The notes: a model not told the origin generated them from the letters alone. A stretch of 41,955 bases of DNA from Treponema bryantii NK4A124 (GCF_000421345.1 NZ_ATWV01000018.1:1-41955); one strand, 5' to 3'. Positions 8,631 through 17,090 are shown, numbered from the stretch's first letter. A program made the numbers and translations.

Positions 8631-9881
8631 TTACAGTTTTTTGAGAATTACACAGCCATTGTGTCCGCCAAAGCCGAGTGAACAGCTGGCACTTGCTTTA
8701 ATTTCGCAGGCAACTCCCTTGTTTGGAGTGTAGTCCAGATCGCAGCCGTGTTCCAGGTCTGGGTTTTCCAGATTGATTGTAGGCGGAACAAAAGAATCTT
8801 CCATTGCCTTAATGCACATAATTGCTTCAATGGAACCAGCCGCGCCAACCATGTGACCAATCTCACTCTTAGTAGAAGAGATGTGAAGCGACTTTGCAGC
8901 CTCGCCAAAAACTGATTTAATCATTGCAGTTTCTGCTGTGTCGTTTGCTGCTGTAGAAGTTCCGTGGGCATTGTAGTACTGAACATCAGCTGGCTGCATG
9001 CCAGCATCTTCGAAAGCACGCTTCATTGCAAGAGCACCACCACTTCCATCCTCGCGAGGGGCTGTGATGTGATAAGCATCTGAGCTTGAACCATAACCTG
9101 CAAGTTCGGCATAAATCTTTGCACCGCGGGCCTTTGCATGCTCGTACTCTTCCAGAATCAGAACAGCAGAACCTTCTGCCATTACAAAGCCTGAGCGGTC
9201 TTTGTCAAAAGGACGGCTGGCCTTTTCCGGTGCATCATTAAACTTATTTGTAAGGGCACCCAGAGCCTGGTAACAGCCGATATTAAAACCGGTAAGATTT
9301 GCATCTACACCGCCGGCAAAACAAAGGTCGAGGCGGCCGCTGCGAATCATATCAAGCGAAAGTCCCAGGGCATCTGTACCGGAAGCACAGGCTGTAGAAA
9401 GGGTCCATGAAGGGCCCATAATTCCAAAGTGCATTGCAACACCGGCAGAAGCCTCGTTATTCAAAACAAAAGGTGCTGTAAGAGGAGGAATGCGGTCTAC
9501 TCCGCTTGCCGGGTCCAGATATTTTTTATAGGCAGTTTCCAGGTCATCAGAAAGTCCGATTCCAACACCTGTTACAATTCCGGCTTTTTCATCTTTAAGA
9601 TTTTCAGGGGTAAGTCCCGAGTCGTTTGCAGCTTCGATGCTGGCACCAAGCAGGAACTTGCTCATGCGGCTCATTTTGCGGGCCAGTTTGCGGTCTACTC
9701 CATAATTGTTTATATCAAAATCTTTAACTTCGCCTGCAATCTGAACCTGATGCTGAGATGCATCAAACAGTGTGATTTTTGTGATTCCACTCTTTCCGTT
9801 TTTTACATTTTCCCATGCAGTTTTTACATCGTTTCCAACAGAAGAAACGCAACCCAATCCGGTAACTACAACTTTGCGCAT
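8631..9881 (-). CDS. fabF: 3-oxoacyl-ACP synthase II (KAS II), 416 aa
   Basis: FabF condenses malonyl-ACP with acyl-ACP in each round of fatty-acid elongation in the cytoplasm. The protein opens with MRKVVVTGLGCVSSVG and has the thiolase-fold triad Cys165 (STACASGTD), His306 (AHGTSTAAND) and His343 (IGHMVGAAGS). Length is normal. A longer frame reaches 9962, but the ATG at 9881 has AGGAG 7 nt upstream and the extra 27 residues run through a family C repeat, so I reject the longer start. FabV, 3.6 kb away on the same strand, could supply the reductase step of the same pathway. Confidence 0.96.
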   Translation of the reverse strand: MRKVVVTGLGCVSSVGNDVKTAWENVKNGKSGITKITLFDASQHQVQIAGEVKDFDINNYGVDRKLARKMSRMSKFLLGASIEAANDSGLTPENLKDEKAGIVTGVGIGLSDDLETAYKKYLDPASGVDRIPPLTAPFVLNNEASAGVAMHFGIMGPSWTLSTACASGTDALGLSLDMIRSGRLDLCFAGGVDANLTGFNIGCYQALGALTNKFNDAPEKASRPFDKDRSGFVMAEGSAVLILEEYEHAKARGAKIYAELAGYGSSSDAYHITAPREDGSGGALAMKRAFEDAGMQPADVQYYNAHGTSTAANDTAETAMIKSVFGEAAKSLHISSTKSEIGHMVGAAGSIEAIMCIKAMEDSFVPPTINLENPDLEHGCDLDYTPNKGVACEIKASASCSLGFGGHNGCVILKKL

Positions 9882-9924
9882 TAAAAACTCCTTAAGTCTA
9901 AGTATAACAAAAAAGACTGCCCTT

Positions 9925-9956
9925 GTCATTGCGAGGCAAAAGGCCGTGGCAATCCA
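9925..9956. repeat. Family C palindromic repeat, copy 1 (short)
   Basis: GTCATTGCGAGG followed by GCCGTGGCAATCCAT matches the right half of the copy at 14578-14637. Sequences of this sort are familiar to me from intergenic regions of many unrelated bacteria. It lies between the divergent fabF and DUF362 genes. Confidence 0.65.
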
Positions 9957-9967
9957 TCTCATTGACG

Positions 9968-9996
9968 TTGCATTATTGAACTTGTCGTTTTATAAT
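9968..9996 (+). promoter_or_regulatory. Leaderless-type promoter of the DUF362 gene
   Basis: TTGCAT (9968-9973), 17 nt, then a perfect TATAAT (9991-9996) and 7 nt to the ATG at 10004. No Shine-Dalgarno sequence fits in the space, so the transcript probably begins at the start codon. Confidence 0.55.
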
Positions 9997-10003
9997 TATT
10001 CTT

Positions 10004-11116
10004 ATGACCAAAACCGTTGCGCTGCAAAAGTGCGATGAATATGATTTTGAAAAAGTTCTCACCTGCGTAAAAAAGCTGCTGGAGCTGGTACCGCCGCCGG
10101 ATGTACGCGGAAAAACCGTTCTGCTTAAGCCTAACATTCTTTATCCTAAAGCGCCTGAGCTTGCCGTTTGTACTCACCCCGTAGTTGTAGGGGCCGCTGT
10201 GCGTGCCTTTAAGGAATTGGGTGCGGCCCGCGTAATTGCGGGAGAGTCGCCTGCCATTGCGGGCTCTGCTACTGCCGCTAAGGCTACAGGCATGTACGAG
10301 CAGGTAATTAATAACGGCGGAGAATGGGCTGATTTTAAGGAGCACGTGAGTGTGCCCTGCCCGGACGGAAAAGTCGTAAAAAATCTTGATTTTGCCAGGC
10401 AGTTTCTGGAAGCTGATATTGTAGTTTCCCTTTCAAAGCTCAAAAGCCATCAGCTTATGGCCTACACCGGCGCCATGAAAAATCTTTTTGGGCTGATGAT
10501 TGGTCTTGAAAAAGCCGGCTGTCATTACCGCTTTTCAAAGAAGGAAGATTTTGCGGCCTTCCTCACAGACCTTGTTGTAGCCGCAAAGCCCGGCTACGCA
10601 ATTATGGACGCAATTGTAGGAATGGACGGGCCGGGAGGACCGGGAAGCGGAGATCCTATTCAACTCGGTTTTCTCGCCGCCTCGGATAATATTCTGGCGC
10701 TCGACTGGAAGTGTGCGGAACTCGTTGGTTACAACCCCCACAATGTTTTGAATCTCGAGGATGCGCTGAGGCGCGGCATCTGGTTGAACTCGCCGGCGGA
10801 AATTACAACGAGCGGCGCGGCGGAAGAGGCCTGCCGTTCTACAAGCTTCCGCATTGTAAGGGACTCTAAAGCTCTGTCTAATCAGATGCCGGGGGTAATA
10901 AACTTTCTGGCCAAAAAGCTTCTTATGAAAACGCCGCACTTTAATGCCAGAAAGTGCAAAAAGTGCCGCCGCTGCGAACAGATCTGCCCGGCCCACATCA
11001 TAAAAATGAACGGGACAGACTCCACGGCCCGCCTTGCAGACAAATCAAAATGCCTGCACTGCTTCTGCTGCCACGAAATCTGCCCCGCAGATGCTATTGT
11101 TTTAAAAAGATTTTAA
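10004..11116 (+). CDS. DUF362 protein with C-terminal 2x[4Fe-4S] ferredoxin domain, 370 aa
   Basis: The N-terminal 290 residues match DUF362 (VLLKPNILYPKAPE, THPVVVGAAVRAFKELGAARVIAGESP, KLKSHQLMAYTGAMKNLFGLM). The C-terminus is a bacterial ferredoxin domain with clusters bound by C318/C321/C324/C328 and C350/C353/C356/C360. Such proteins are cytoplasmic iron-sulfur proteins of unknown reaction. Its 3' end overlaps the convergent ACT gene by 4 bp, and it neighbours ferredoxin-dependent indolepyruvate oxidoreductase genes. An electron-transfer link is possible but unproven. Base composition is richer in G+C (many GCC and CCG codons) than the lipoprotein genes nearby. Confidence 0.9.
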   Translation: MTKTVALQKCDEYDFEKVLTCVKKLLELVPPPDVRGKTVLLKPNILYPKAPELAVCTHPVVVGAAVRAFKELGAARVIAGESPAIAGSATAAKATGMYEQVINNGGEWADFKEHVSVPCPDGKVVKNLDFARQFLEADIVVSLSKLKSHQLMAYTGAMKNLFGLMIGLEKAGCHYRFSKKEDFAAFLTDLVVAAKPGYAIMDAIVGMDGPGGPGSGDPIQLGFLAASDNILALDWKCAELVGYNPHNVLNLEDALRRGIWLNSPAEITTSGAAEEACRSTSFRIVRDSKALSNQMPGVINFLAKKLLMKTPHFNARKCKKCRRCEQICPAHIIKMNGTDSTARLADKSKCLHCFCCHEICPADAIVLKRF

Positions 11117-11544
11117 ATCTCAGCCAGATCCTTCTGACCAATCATTCTGATTCCTGCCTTCTCCAGCACCTTCTCTGTTTCCGGCACATCAGTACAGCGG
11201 ATAATCATATAAGCCGAGCCGGACTTGCGTCCGGTAAAGCCGTACATGTACTCAACGTTGCGGCCGTTATCTGCAAGAATCTTAAGAATGCGGTTGAGGC
11301 TGCCTGCTTCATCTGGAATCTCAATCGCAATTACAGAAGTTACCTTTACAATGTAATGAGAGCGCTCAAGAGCTCCCTGCACCGCAGCGGCATCGTCCAC
11401 GATGATTCGCGCAATTCCAAAGTCGCTTGTATCTGCAAGGCTCATTGCCCGCATATTGATGTTATGTGTTGCCAGAACGTTTGTAAATTCTGCCAGTGCA
11501 TTCTTTCTGTTTTCGATAAAAATTGAAATCTGTTCTATTGTCAT
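11113..11544 (-). CDS. Tandem ACT-domain protein, 143 aa
   Basis: Two ACT domains fill the protein: residues 1-68 (EQISIFIENRKNALAEFTNVLATHNINMRAM) and 70-143 (SVIAIEIPDEAGSLNRILKILADNGRNVEYMYGF). Small double-ACT proteins next to phenylacetate-CoA ligase genes are a recurring arrangement and probably sense an aromatic or other amino acid. No catalytic domain is present. It starts 9 nt after the paaK-like stop, with AGGAG before the ATG, so it is the last gene of that operon. Its stop overlaps the convergent DUF362 stop within a shared TTAA. Confidence 0.9.
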   Translation of the reverse strand: MTIEQISIFIENRKNALAEFTNVLATHNINMRAMSLADTSDFGIARIIVDDAAAVQGALERSHYIVKVTSVIAIEIPDEAGSLNRILKILADNGRNVEYMYGFTGRKSGSAYMIIRCTDVPETEKVLEKAGIRMIGQKDLAEI

Positions 11545-11553
11545 ATGAGTCTC

Positions 11554-12864
11554 CTAGTCGTGTAATTTACGAGTATCAATTACTCGCTTAGCCTTTCCTT
11601 CTGAGCGGGCAATGCTCTTTGGTGCCACCAGAGTAACCTTAGCCTTAATCTGAAGAACGCTGAGCAATGCGGCCTCAAGCTGCTTTTCTGCCTTGTTTAC
11701 TTCAGAAACCACATCGCTGAACTTTTCTGCTGTCATTTCAACCTTGATTTCGAAGGTATCTGTGTTGTTTACGCGGCCAACGTGAATCTCGTAGTTTGCA
11801 GGATAACCGTTCTGCATAAGAACACCCTCAATCTGGCTTGGGAATACGTTAACTCCGCGGATGATAAGCATATCATCAGTTCGTCCCATTGGCTTACTCA
11901 TGCGCACAAAGGTACGACCGCAGGCACAAGGAGCACGGTTGAGAACGCCGATATCCTTTGTACGGAAACGCATAAGAGGGAAAGCCTGCTTTGTGATTGC
12001 AGTGAATACAAGTTCTCCCTTCTCGCCGTCTGGCAGGCGCTTTCCGGTTTTCGGATCAATTGTTTCTATAATAAAGTGGTCTTCGTTTACGTGCATACCG
12101 GCCTGCTCAGAACATTCATAAGCAACACCAGGCCCCATAACCTCGGTAAGACCGTAAATATCGTAGGCCTTGATTCCAAGGGATTTTTCGATGTCGCGGC
12201 GCATTTCTTCTGTCCAAGGCTCAGCACCAAAAATACCGGCTTTAAGGTGAATATCATCCGGAGTGAGTCCCATCTCTTTAAGAGTTTCGCCAAGGTAAGC
12301 GGCGTAGCTAGGTGTACAGAAAAGAATAGTTGATTTCAAATCCTGCATGAAGGTAATCTGGCGCTGAGTGTTACCGCTCGAAATTGGAATAACCTGAATA
12401 CCAAGCTTTGTCGCACCACCGTGAACACCAAAGCCACCTGTGAAAAGTCCGTAACCGTAAGCATTCTGGGCAATGTCATTTTCATCACAGCCGATTGCTA
12501 CCAGCTGACGGGCAGTACAATCATCCCAGATGTCCAGGTCTTCTTTTGTGTAGCCTACAACAATCTGCTTTCCGGTTGTACCCGATGAAGCGTGGATGCG
12601 CACAACCTTGCTCATTGGAACTGCGAAAAGCCCATAAGGATATGTTGCGCGAAGGTCATCCTTGCAGGTGAATGGGATTTTATCAAGGTCATCAAGCCCC
12701 TTAATATCATCCGGAGTAACGCCCGCTTCTTCGCAGCGCTTTCTGTAGTATTCAACATTTTCATAAACATGGCGGAAGTTTTTTGCCAGTCTCTCGCCCT
12801 GAAGCTTACGAAGCTGCTCCAATGGCATACATTCTGATTCTTTCTGATAATATTTTAAATTCAT
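11554..12864 (-). CDS. paaK: Phenylacetate-CoA ligase (AMP-forming), 436 aa
   Basis: The enzyme activates phenylacetate or a related aryl-acetate with ATP and CoA. Visible signatures are the phosphate loop ASSGTTGKQ (92-100), YGLTEVMGPGVAYEC, the hinge motif GRTDDMLIIRGVNVFPSQIE and the C-terminal catalytic-lysine region RSEGKAKRV. Length is standard for PaaK. In anaerobes with indolepyruvate oxidoreductase the enzyme often runs in reverse, yielding ATP from aryl-acetyl-CoA; that direction is inferred here. A longer frame reaches 12972 from a GTG inside a family A palindrome, but the ATG at 12864 has GAGGAA upstream and begins the conserved MNLKYYQKE. It is cotranscribed with the ACT gene and has its own promoter. 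Confidence 0.93.
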   Translation of the reverse strand: MNLKYYQKESECMPLEQLRKLQGERLAKNFRHVYENVEYYRKRCEEAGVTPDDIKGLDDLDKIPFTCKDDLRATYPYGLFAVPMSKVVRIHASSGTTGKQIVVGYTKEDLDIWDDCTARQLVAIGCDENDIAQNAYGYGLFTGGFGVHGGATKLGIQVIPISSGNTQRQITFMQDLKSTILFCTPSYAAYLGETLKEMGLTPDDIHLKAGIFGAEPWTEEMRRDIEKSLGIKAYDIYGLTEVMGPGVAYECSEQAGMHVNEDHFIIETIDPKTGKRLPDGEKGELVFTAITKQAFPLMRFRTKDIGVLNRAPCACGRTFVRMSKPMGRTDDMLIIRGVNVFPSQIEGVLMQNGYPANYEIHVGRVNNTDTFEIKVEMTAEKFSDVVSEVNKAEKQLEAALLSVLQIKAKVTLVAPKSIARSEGKAKRVIDTRKLHD

Positions 12865-12880
12865 ATGTTCCTCGTTCAAC

Positions 12881-12973
12881 GGTGGTTTCGATACGTCCTT
12901 CGGACACTCAACCACCGTATTCACAGTTTTACCGGTGGTTGAGTGCCCGCAAAGCGGGTGTATCGAAACCACC
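12881..12973. repeat. Family A palindromes, copies 1 and 2, as an inverted pair in the paaK leader
   Basis: Copy 1 (12881-12916) reads GGTGGTTTCGATAC...ACTCAACCACC with inner stem GTCC/GGAC. Copy 2 (12934-12973) is in the other orientation with inner stem CCCGC/GCGGG around AAA. The 17-nt gap means the two copies can form two hairpins or one large one. Both lie in the presumed 5' leader of paaK, the nearer end 17 nt from the start codon. Confidence 0.85.
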
Positions 12974-13132
12974 GTCTGTTTTTATTTATAATGTTATGGA
13001 TTCGTTACCGTGCACTGTTCAATGAACGCATTGCACAAAAAGATAAGAGAAGTTCGCCCTTAGGCGAAAAAGAAAGTATTAAAGGAAAAGACAAAGCTCT
13101 TAAGCGAGCCTAAATTTCTTAACATATACTTA

Positions 13133-13161
13133 ATATTATCACTACATAGTCAGAATGTAAA
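13133..13161 (-). promoter_or_regulatory. Promoter of the paaK-ACT operon
   Basis: On the minus strand TTTACA (13161-13156), 17 nt, TAATAT (13138-13133). This predicts a leader of about 260 nt before paaK. It holds a small hairpin (TTCGCC/GGCGAA near 13055-13070), a GTGCA/TGCAC inverted repeat near 13011-13036 and the family A pair. No open reading frame in the leader has a ribosome site that I can see. Confidence 0.55.
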
Positions 13162-13187
13162 GACTAAAACAAAAAATTATAAATGCT

Positions 13188-13264
13188 TGTCATTGTCCGG
13201 CTTGACCGGACAATCTAGGCATCACTATCCTGTCTAGATTCCCTGGTCAAGCCAGGGAATGACA
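13188..13264. repeat. Family B palindromic repeats, copies 4 and 5, as an inverted pair
   Basis: Copy 4 (13188-13216) has core GTCCGGCTTGACCGGAC. Copy 5 (13236-13264) has core TCCCTGGTCAAGCCAGGGA and ends AATGACA. They face each other across 19 nt, directly after the PP2C gene stop, and could end its transcript. Confidence 0.8.
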
Positions 13265-13269
13265 TATTT

Positions 13270-14520
13270 CTAGAATCTCACATTCATAACCGTTATGTCA
13301 TCTGGAAGGAGGGCCTGACCGATCCAATCCGTAACAGTCTTTTCAATTGTCTTTTCTGCGGAGTAGACATCTGTGTTGAAAAGTTCGCCAAAGAAGGCTT
13401 TTGTACGAGGCTCGTCGTAGCGCTCGCCGTCATCACTCTGCATATCAGTAAATCCGTCTGAATATAAATCTATCTGCAGACCTGGCTTCATAGGCATTTT
13501 GTAGGCACCTTTCTTTTCGCCGGTAATTGCATCTGCTACCGCGCCCATTCCAAAAGGAGGTAAGGTCGGAGCAAGAGTTGCAACGCGGCCCTTACCCGCA
13601 TCATCCTTCAGGTATGCAAAAACATTTGTATGACCGCAGTTATAAACGCTTACCGACTTTGCCTTATAATCAACATAGCAGACAGCACCGGTAATAAAGT
13701 TTCCAACCGGAACAATCTCTTTTAAGAAGTTATCCAGCATTACAACCAGCTGGGATGGTGCAAGATTTGAAGAATCCTGCAAAGAAAGCATAGAGAAAAT
13801 TGAACCAAGAGTTACGGTAAGAAGAGAGGCCGAAACATTTTTTCCTGAAACATCAAAGCAGCCGATTACATAGCGGCCTTCGCAAAGCTCCTTTGCAACA
13901 TAATAGTCGCCGCCAACAGCATTGGCCATGCGGTTCCAGATGCATACATCAAAAGGAAACTTCTTAGCATCTGAATTCTTTTTAAGCATGTTCTGCTGAA
14001 TTGCCGCTGCCTTTTCCATATCCTGGGCGCGGAGTTCTTCCAGTTTTGCATTCATTTTTGCAATTGAAACAATTCCGTAAAAACTTCGGTTATTGAGAAG
14101 AACTACAAGATGTTTGAATTCTGATTTAATTGCAGCATCATTAACTTTTGCGGCAACCTTTTCTATAAAGTCGCTGCAGTTTAATGTGAAAGGACTTTCT
14201 TTAAGATAATCTCCACAAGTCTTTGAAGCAAAGAGCTTAAAGCCCGAGGCCTTGTTCTTTTCGATTACATCTCGTTCTACAACTCCGACTACTGCATCAT
14301 CTCTTTCTATTGGAACGGCAGTAAGGTCCGGCTGCTGCTCAAACATTTCCAGCACTACATCCAGGCTGGCACGACTGCTAACCGGTTCAATGGTCATTAC
14401 AATTGAACCAATCTGTCTTTCATTAAATGAATTTTCAAAACCTGTCTTTCTTACATCAATTGAACTTTTTTCTTCAAGATCCTCTGAAAAGAAAGAACTA
14501 TCAATTATTTCTTCTTCCAT
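13270..14520 (-). CDS. CBS-domain plus SpoIIE-type PP2C phosphatase, 416 aa
   Basis: The N-terminal 150 residues look like a CBS pair: IGSIVMTIEPVSSRASLDVVLEMF...VPIERDDAVVGVVERDVI, then a second half ending FYGIVSIAKMN. A short helical linker (AQDMEKAAAIQQNML) leads to a PPM/PP2C phosphatase domain with metal-binding motifs GGDYY (203-207), DVSGKN (223-228), YSDGFTD (about 366-372) and PDDITV near the C-terminus. SpoIIE/RsbU-type enzymes dephosphorylate anti-sigma antagonists. The CBS pair suggests control by an adenine nucleotide. Residues 1-30 are acidic and probably disordered. It sits between iorB and paaK on the same strand, so it may belong to that regulon. Its ribosome site (GGGG) is weak. 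Confidence 0.88.
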   Translation of the reverse strand: MEEEIIDSSFFSEDLEEKSSIDVRKTGFENSFNERQIGSIVMTIEPVSSRASLDVVLEMFEQQPDLTAVPIERDDAVVGVVERDVIEKNKASGFKLFASKTCGDYLKESPFTLNCSDFIEKVAAKVNDAAIKSEFKHLVVLLNNRSFYGIVSIAKMNAKLEELRAQDMEKAAAIQQNMLKKNSDAKKFPFDVCIWNRMANAVGGDYYVAKELCEGRYVIGCFDVSGKNVSASLLTVTLGSIFSMLSLQDSSNLAPSQLVVMLDNFLKEIVPVGNFITGAVCYVDYKAKSVSVYNCGHTNVFAYLKDDAGKGRVATLAPTLPPFGMGAVADAITGEKKGAYKMPMKPGLQIDLYSDGFTDMQSDDGERYDEPRTKAFFGELFNTDVYSAEKTIEKTVTDWIGQALLPDDITVMNVRF

Positions 14521-14577
14521 AGGTAATTTCCCCTACTATAATTATACACCCAATAATCAAATTGTAAAGGAAATTAT

Positions 14578-14637
14578 GGATTGCCACGCCCTTCGGGCTC
14601 GTCATTGCGAGGAGCCGAAAGGCGACGTGGCAATCTA
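14578..14637. repeat. Family C palindromic repeat, copy 2 (full length)
   Basis: GGATTGCCACG at one end and CGTGGCAATC at the other form the outer arms, with GCCCTTCGGGC and CGTCATTGCGAGG inside. The right end runs into the iorB stop codon: the minus-strand sequence GAATAGATTGCCACG contains the TAG stop and the start of the repeat. The repeat thus appears to provide the end of the gene. Confidence 0.75.
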
Positions 14638-15204
14638 TTCACCACGACCAAGCATAAATGCTTTTTTGTTCATCTCAAGGAACTGTGGCTTAACCAGCTT
14701 TTCAATAGCAGCCATCCAGGCATCTACCGGGAAGTCCATGTAGCGGGAAAGACGTCCCATCAAAACGATATTTACTGATTTTGCAGTTCCGGCCTGCTCA
14801 GCAAGAGTGAGACAATCAAGGGCATCAACCTTAATTCCTGCCTCCCCCATCTTGCCAACCAGATCCTCAGGATACTCAGCCGCGCCGGTAATTACAGGCA
14901 TAGGATCAATCTTCTGAGTATTTACAACAATCTGTCCGTCAGTCTTAAGCCATTCAGTGTAGCGGGCAGCCTCAAGCAGCTCAAAAGAAACAATAAAATC
15001 AGCCTCTCCCTTATCAACGATTGGTGAATAAACCTTGTCGCCGTAGCGAACATAAGTAACAACCGAACCGCCGCGCTGGCTCATTCCGTGAACCTCGCTA
15101 ACCTTTACATCATAGCCCGCATCAAGCAGAACCTGTCCCAAAGTTTTAGACGCAAGCAAAGCACCCTGTCCGCCCACGCCAACTATCATTATATTTTTTA
15201 CCAT
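14635..15204 (-). CDS. iorB: Indolepyruvate:ferredoxin oxidoreductase beta subunit, 189 aa
   Basis: IorB carries the gamma-type domain of the 2-oxoacid:ferredoxin oxidoreductase family and completes the IorAB enzyme, which oxidatively decarboxylates aryl pyruvates (from Trp, Phe, Tyr) to aryl-acetyl-CoA with ferredoxin as acceptor. The protein opens with NIMIVGVGGQGALLASK and has EVHGMSQRGGSVVTYVRYG, both typical of the subunit. Its ATG overlaps the iorA stop as TAATG, so translation is coupled. The C-terminus (MLGRGE) ends where the family C repeat begins, which is slightly short of the usual 190-200 residues. Confidence 0.95.
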   Translation of the reverse strand: MVKNIMIVGVGGQGALLASKTLGQVLLDAGYDVKVSEVHGMSQRGGSVVTYVRYGDKVYSPIVDKGEADFIVSFELLEAARYTEWLKTDGQIVVNTQKIDPMPVITGAAEYPEDLVGKMGEAGIKVDALDCLTLAEQAGTAKSVNIVLMGRLSRYMDFPVDAWMAAIEKLVKPQFLEMNKKAFMLGRGE

Positions 15205-16991
15205 TATAGCGCTCCGAATTTACACATCTGACTACAAACACCACAGCCAACACAAAGTGTCGCATCAATCTTAGCCTTTCCGCCCTTCATAGAAATTGCC
15301 GGACAGCCAATCTTCATACACATTTTGCAGCTCTTACACTTATCCTGGTCAACTACCAGCGGAGGATTGTGCTTTACTTCCTTAAGAAGTGCACATGGTC
15401 TGCGGCTGATAATCAGGCTTGGCTCTGCAACTTCGAGCTCTTCGCGAACAGCTGTCTCACACTCAGCAATGTTGTAAGGGTCAACTACACGAACTCTATT
15501 AATTCCCATAGCGCGGGCCAGAGCTTCAAGGTCTACACGGCCGGCAGGGTCGCCATAAAGGTTCTTTCCTGTAGTAGGATTCTGCTGATGGCCAGTCATA
15601 CCAGTAATTGAGTTATCAAGCACGATTACAGTTGAGTTAGACTGATTGTAAGCAATTGTTGCAAGACCTGTCATACCTGAATGCATGAATGTAGAGTCAC
15701 CAATTACAGCAACAGACTTTTTCTCGTTGTCTGCGCCGCCAGCCTTGTTCCAGCCGTGAAGTCCGCTGAAGCTTGCTCCCATACACAAAGTAACATCCAT
15801 AGCAGACAGAGGCGCAACCGAGCCCAAAGTATAACATCCGATATCACCAAATACAGTTACCTTAAGTTTGTTGAGTGCATAGAACATACCGCGGTGAGGA
15901 CAACCTGCACACATGATTGGAGGGCGAACAGGAATCTGAACTCCGTCAAGTTTTTTACCCTGTGGAACATCCTTTCCAAAAGCGGCAGCCACAAGATTCT
16001 GGCTGAACTCGCCGCAAATCGGGAACATATCTTTTCCGTGAATCTCACACTTAAGGCCAAGTCCGCGGACAAAAGTTTCAATAATAGGATCCAGCTCTTC
16101 CACAACAATCAGCTTTTCAAGGCCTTCAGCAAACTTGCGGATCATATCAGCAGGAAGAGGATTTACCATTCCAAGCTTCAAAATATTTACGCTGTCGCCA
16201 AGCACTTCCTTCACATACTGATATGATGTTGACGAAGTGATGATACCAACCTTATCAGACTGTACGGTGGTATCGGTGGTTGAGTAGCCCGCAGGGCGTA
16301 TCGAAACCACCTCAGTAGACTTCTCAATTCTATTCACACCACTTGTCTCACTCCACTTCTCCAGATCCTTCATTCTCTGTTCAACAAAAGGATGGCGCTT
16401 GATTGCGTTTGCAGGAGCCATTACATATTTTGAAATTGTCTTTTCGTAAGCCTTGTGCTCTGGGACGACGCGTTCTGCAGGCTCAGTAATGCTCTGACTG
16501 TGAGCAACGCGGGTACACATCTTGTACAAAACCGGAGTATCAAATTTCTCACTGATTTCAAAAGCCATTGCGGCAAAGCGGCGGGCTTCATCAGCATCAG
16601 AAGGTTCAAGCATAGGAACCTTTGAAGCAATAGCATGATGTCTTGAATCCTGCTCGTTCTGACTCGAATGCATTCCAGGATCATCAGCTACACCAATAAC
16701 AAGACCGGCATTAACGCCAGTATAACTCATTGTATAAAGAGGGTCGGCAGCAACATTGAGACCAACGTGCTTCATACCACAGAAGGCACGGCGGCCAGCC
16801 AGACAGGCACCAAAAGCCGACTCAAGAGCAACCTTTTCGTTCGGTGCCCATTCACAATAGATTTCTTTAAACTTTGCAGCTTCCTCAGTAATCTCCGTAC
16901 TAGGAGTTCCCGGATAACTCGAAATAACCTCGCAGCCAGCCTCAAACAAACCACGAGCCGCCGCAGCGTTACCCAACATAAGTTGTTTCAT
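15204..16991 (-). CDS. iorA: Indolepyruvate:ferredoxin oxidoreductase alpha subunit, 595 aa, with an inserted palindrome-coded peptide
   Basis: This is the catalytic TPP and iron-sulfur subunit. Domains in order: pyrimidine-binding domain (1-200, GNAAAARGLFEAGCEVISSYPGTPSTEI), domain II (about 245-350, KVGIITSSTSYQYVKEVLG), TPP-binding domain (about 360-540, GDIGCYTLGS...IGDSTFMHSG...LDNSITGMTGHQQNP) and a C-terminal 2x[4Fe-4S] domain (C552/C555/C558/C563; C580/C583/C586/C590). Residues 228-239 (VVSIRPAGYSTT) are encoded by a complete family A palindrome. As I recall the family, NRIE is followed closely by the GIITS strand, so about 15-20 residues look inserted at a domain boundary. AAGGGA precedes the ATG, and a promoter lies just upstream. 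Confidence 0.95.
   Translation of the reverse strand: MKQLMLGNAAAARGLFEAGCEVISSYPGTPSTEITEEAAKFKEIYCEWAPNEKVALESAFGACLAGRRAFCGMKHVGLNVAADPLYTMSYTGVNAGLVIGVADDPGMHSSQNEQDSRHHAIASKVPMLEPSDADEARRFAAMAFEISEKFDTPVLYKMCTRVAHSQSITEPAERVVPEHKAYEKTISKYVMAPANAIKRHPFVEQRMKDLEKWSETSGVNRIEKSTEVVSIRPAGYSTTDTTVQSDKVGIITSSTSYQYVKEVLGDSVNILKLGMVNPLPADMIRKFAEGLEKLIVVEELDPIIETFVRGLGLKCEIHGKDMFPICGEFSQNLVAAAFGKDVPQGKKLDGVQIPVRPPIMCAGCPHRGMFYALNKLKVTVFGDIGCYTLGSVAPLSAMDVTLCMGASFSGLHGWNKAGGADNEKKSVAVIGDSTFMHSGMTGLATIAYNQSNSTVIVLDNSITGMTGHQQNPTTGKNLYGDPAGRVDLEALARAMGINRVRVVDPYNIAECETAVREELEVAEPSLIISRRPCALLKEVKHNPPLVVDQDKCKSCKMCMKIGCPAISMKGGKAKIDATLCVGCGVCSQMCKFGAL
16275..16311. repeat. Family A palindrome, copy 3, inside iorA
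   Basis: A complete 37-nt copy, GGTGGTTGAGTAGCCC and GGGCGTATCGAAACCACC around GCA. The outer arms GGTGGTT/AACCACC are perfect and the inner stem is GCCC/GGGC. It is read on the minus strand as part of iorA without a stop or frame change. Confidence 0.9.
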
Positions 16992-17030
16992 CTTTTTTCC
17001 CTTATAAAATTGATTTTTAGTGAGACTATA

Positions 17031-17059
17031 ATTTTACAGCGATTTTAAGGAATGGTAAA
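17031..17059 (-). promoter_or_regulatory. Promoter of iorAB
   Basis: On the minus strand TTTACC (17059-17054), 17 nt, TAAAAT (17036-17031), giving a leader of about 35 nt. A GGGGG/CCCCC hairpin near 17066-17085, just upstream, may separate this unit from trpB2 but has no T-run. Confidence 0.5.
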
Positions 17060-17090
17060 GATGAGCAGGGGGACGCACCCCCCATAAAGC

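Noticed and set aside
9882-9962. 27-residue N-terminal extension of FabF
   Set aside because: It is encoded by a family C repeat and lacks a ribosome site; FabF proteins start at the MRKVVVTG position.
12865-12972. N-terminal extension of PaaK starting with VSIHPLCGHSTT
   Set aside because: The frame begins at a GTG inside family A copy 2 and runs through both palindromes. The true ATG at 12864 has a ribosome site and starts the conserved protein. It still shows that the same element frame is open here.
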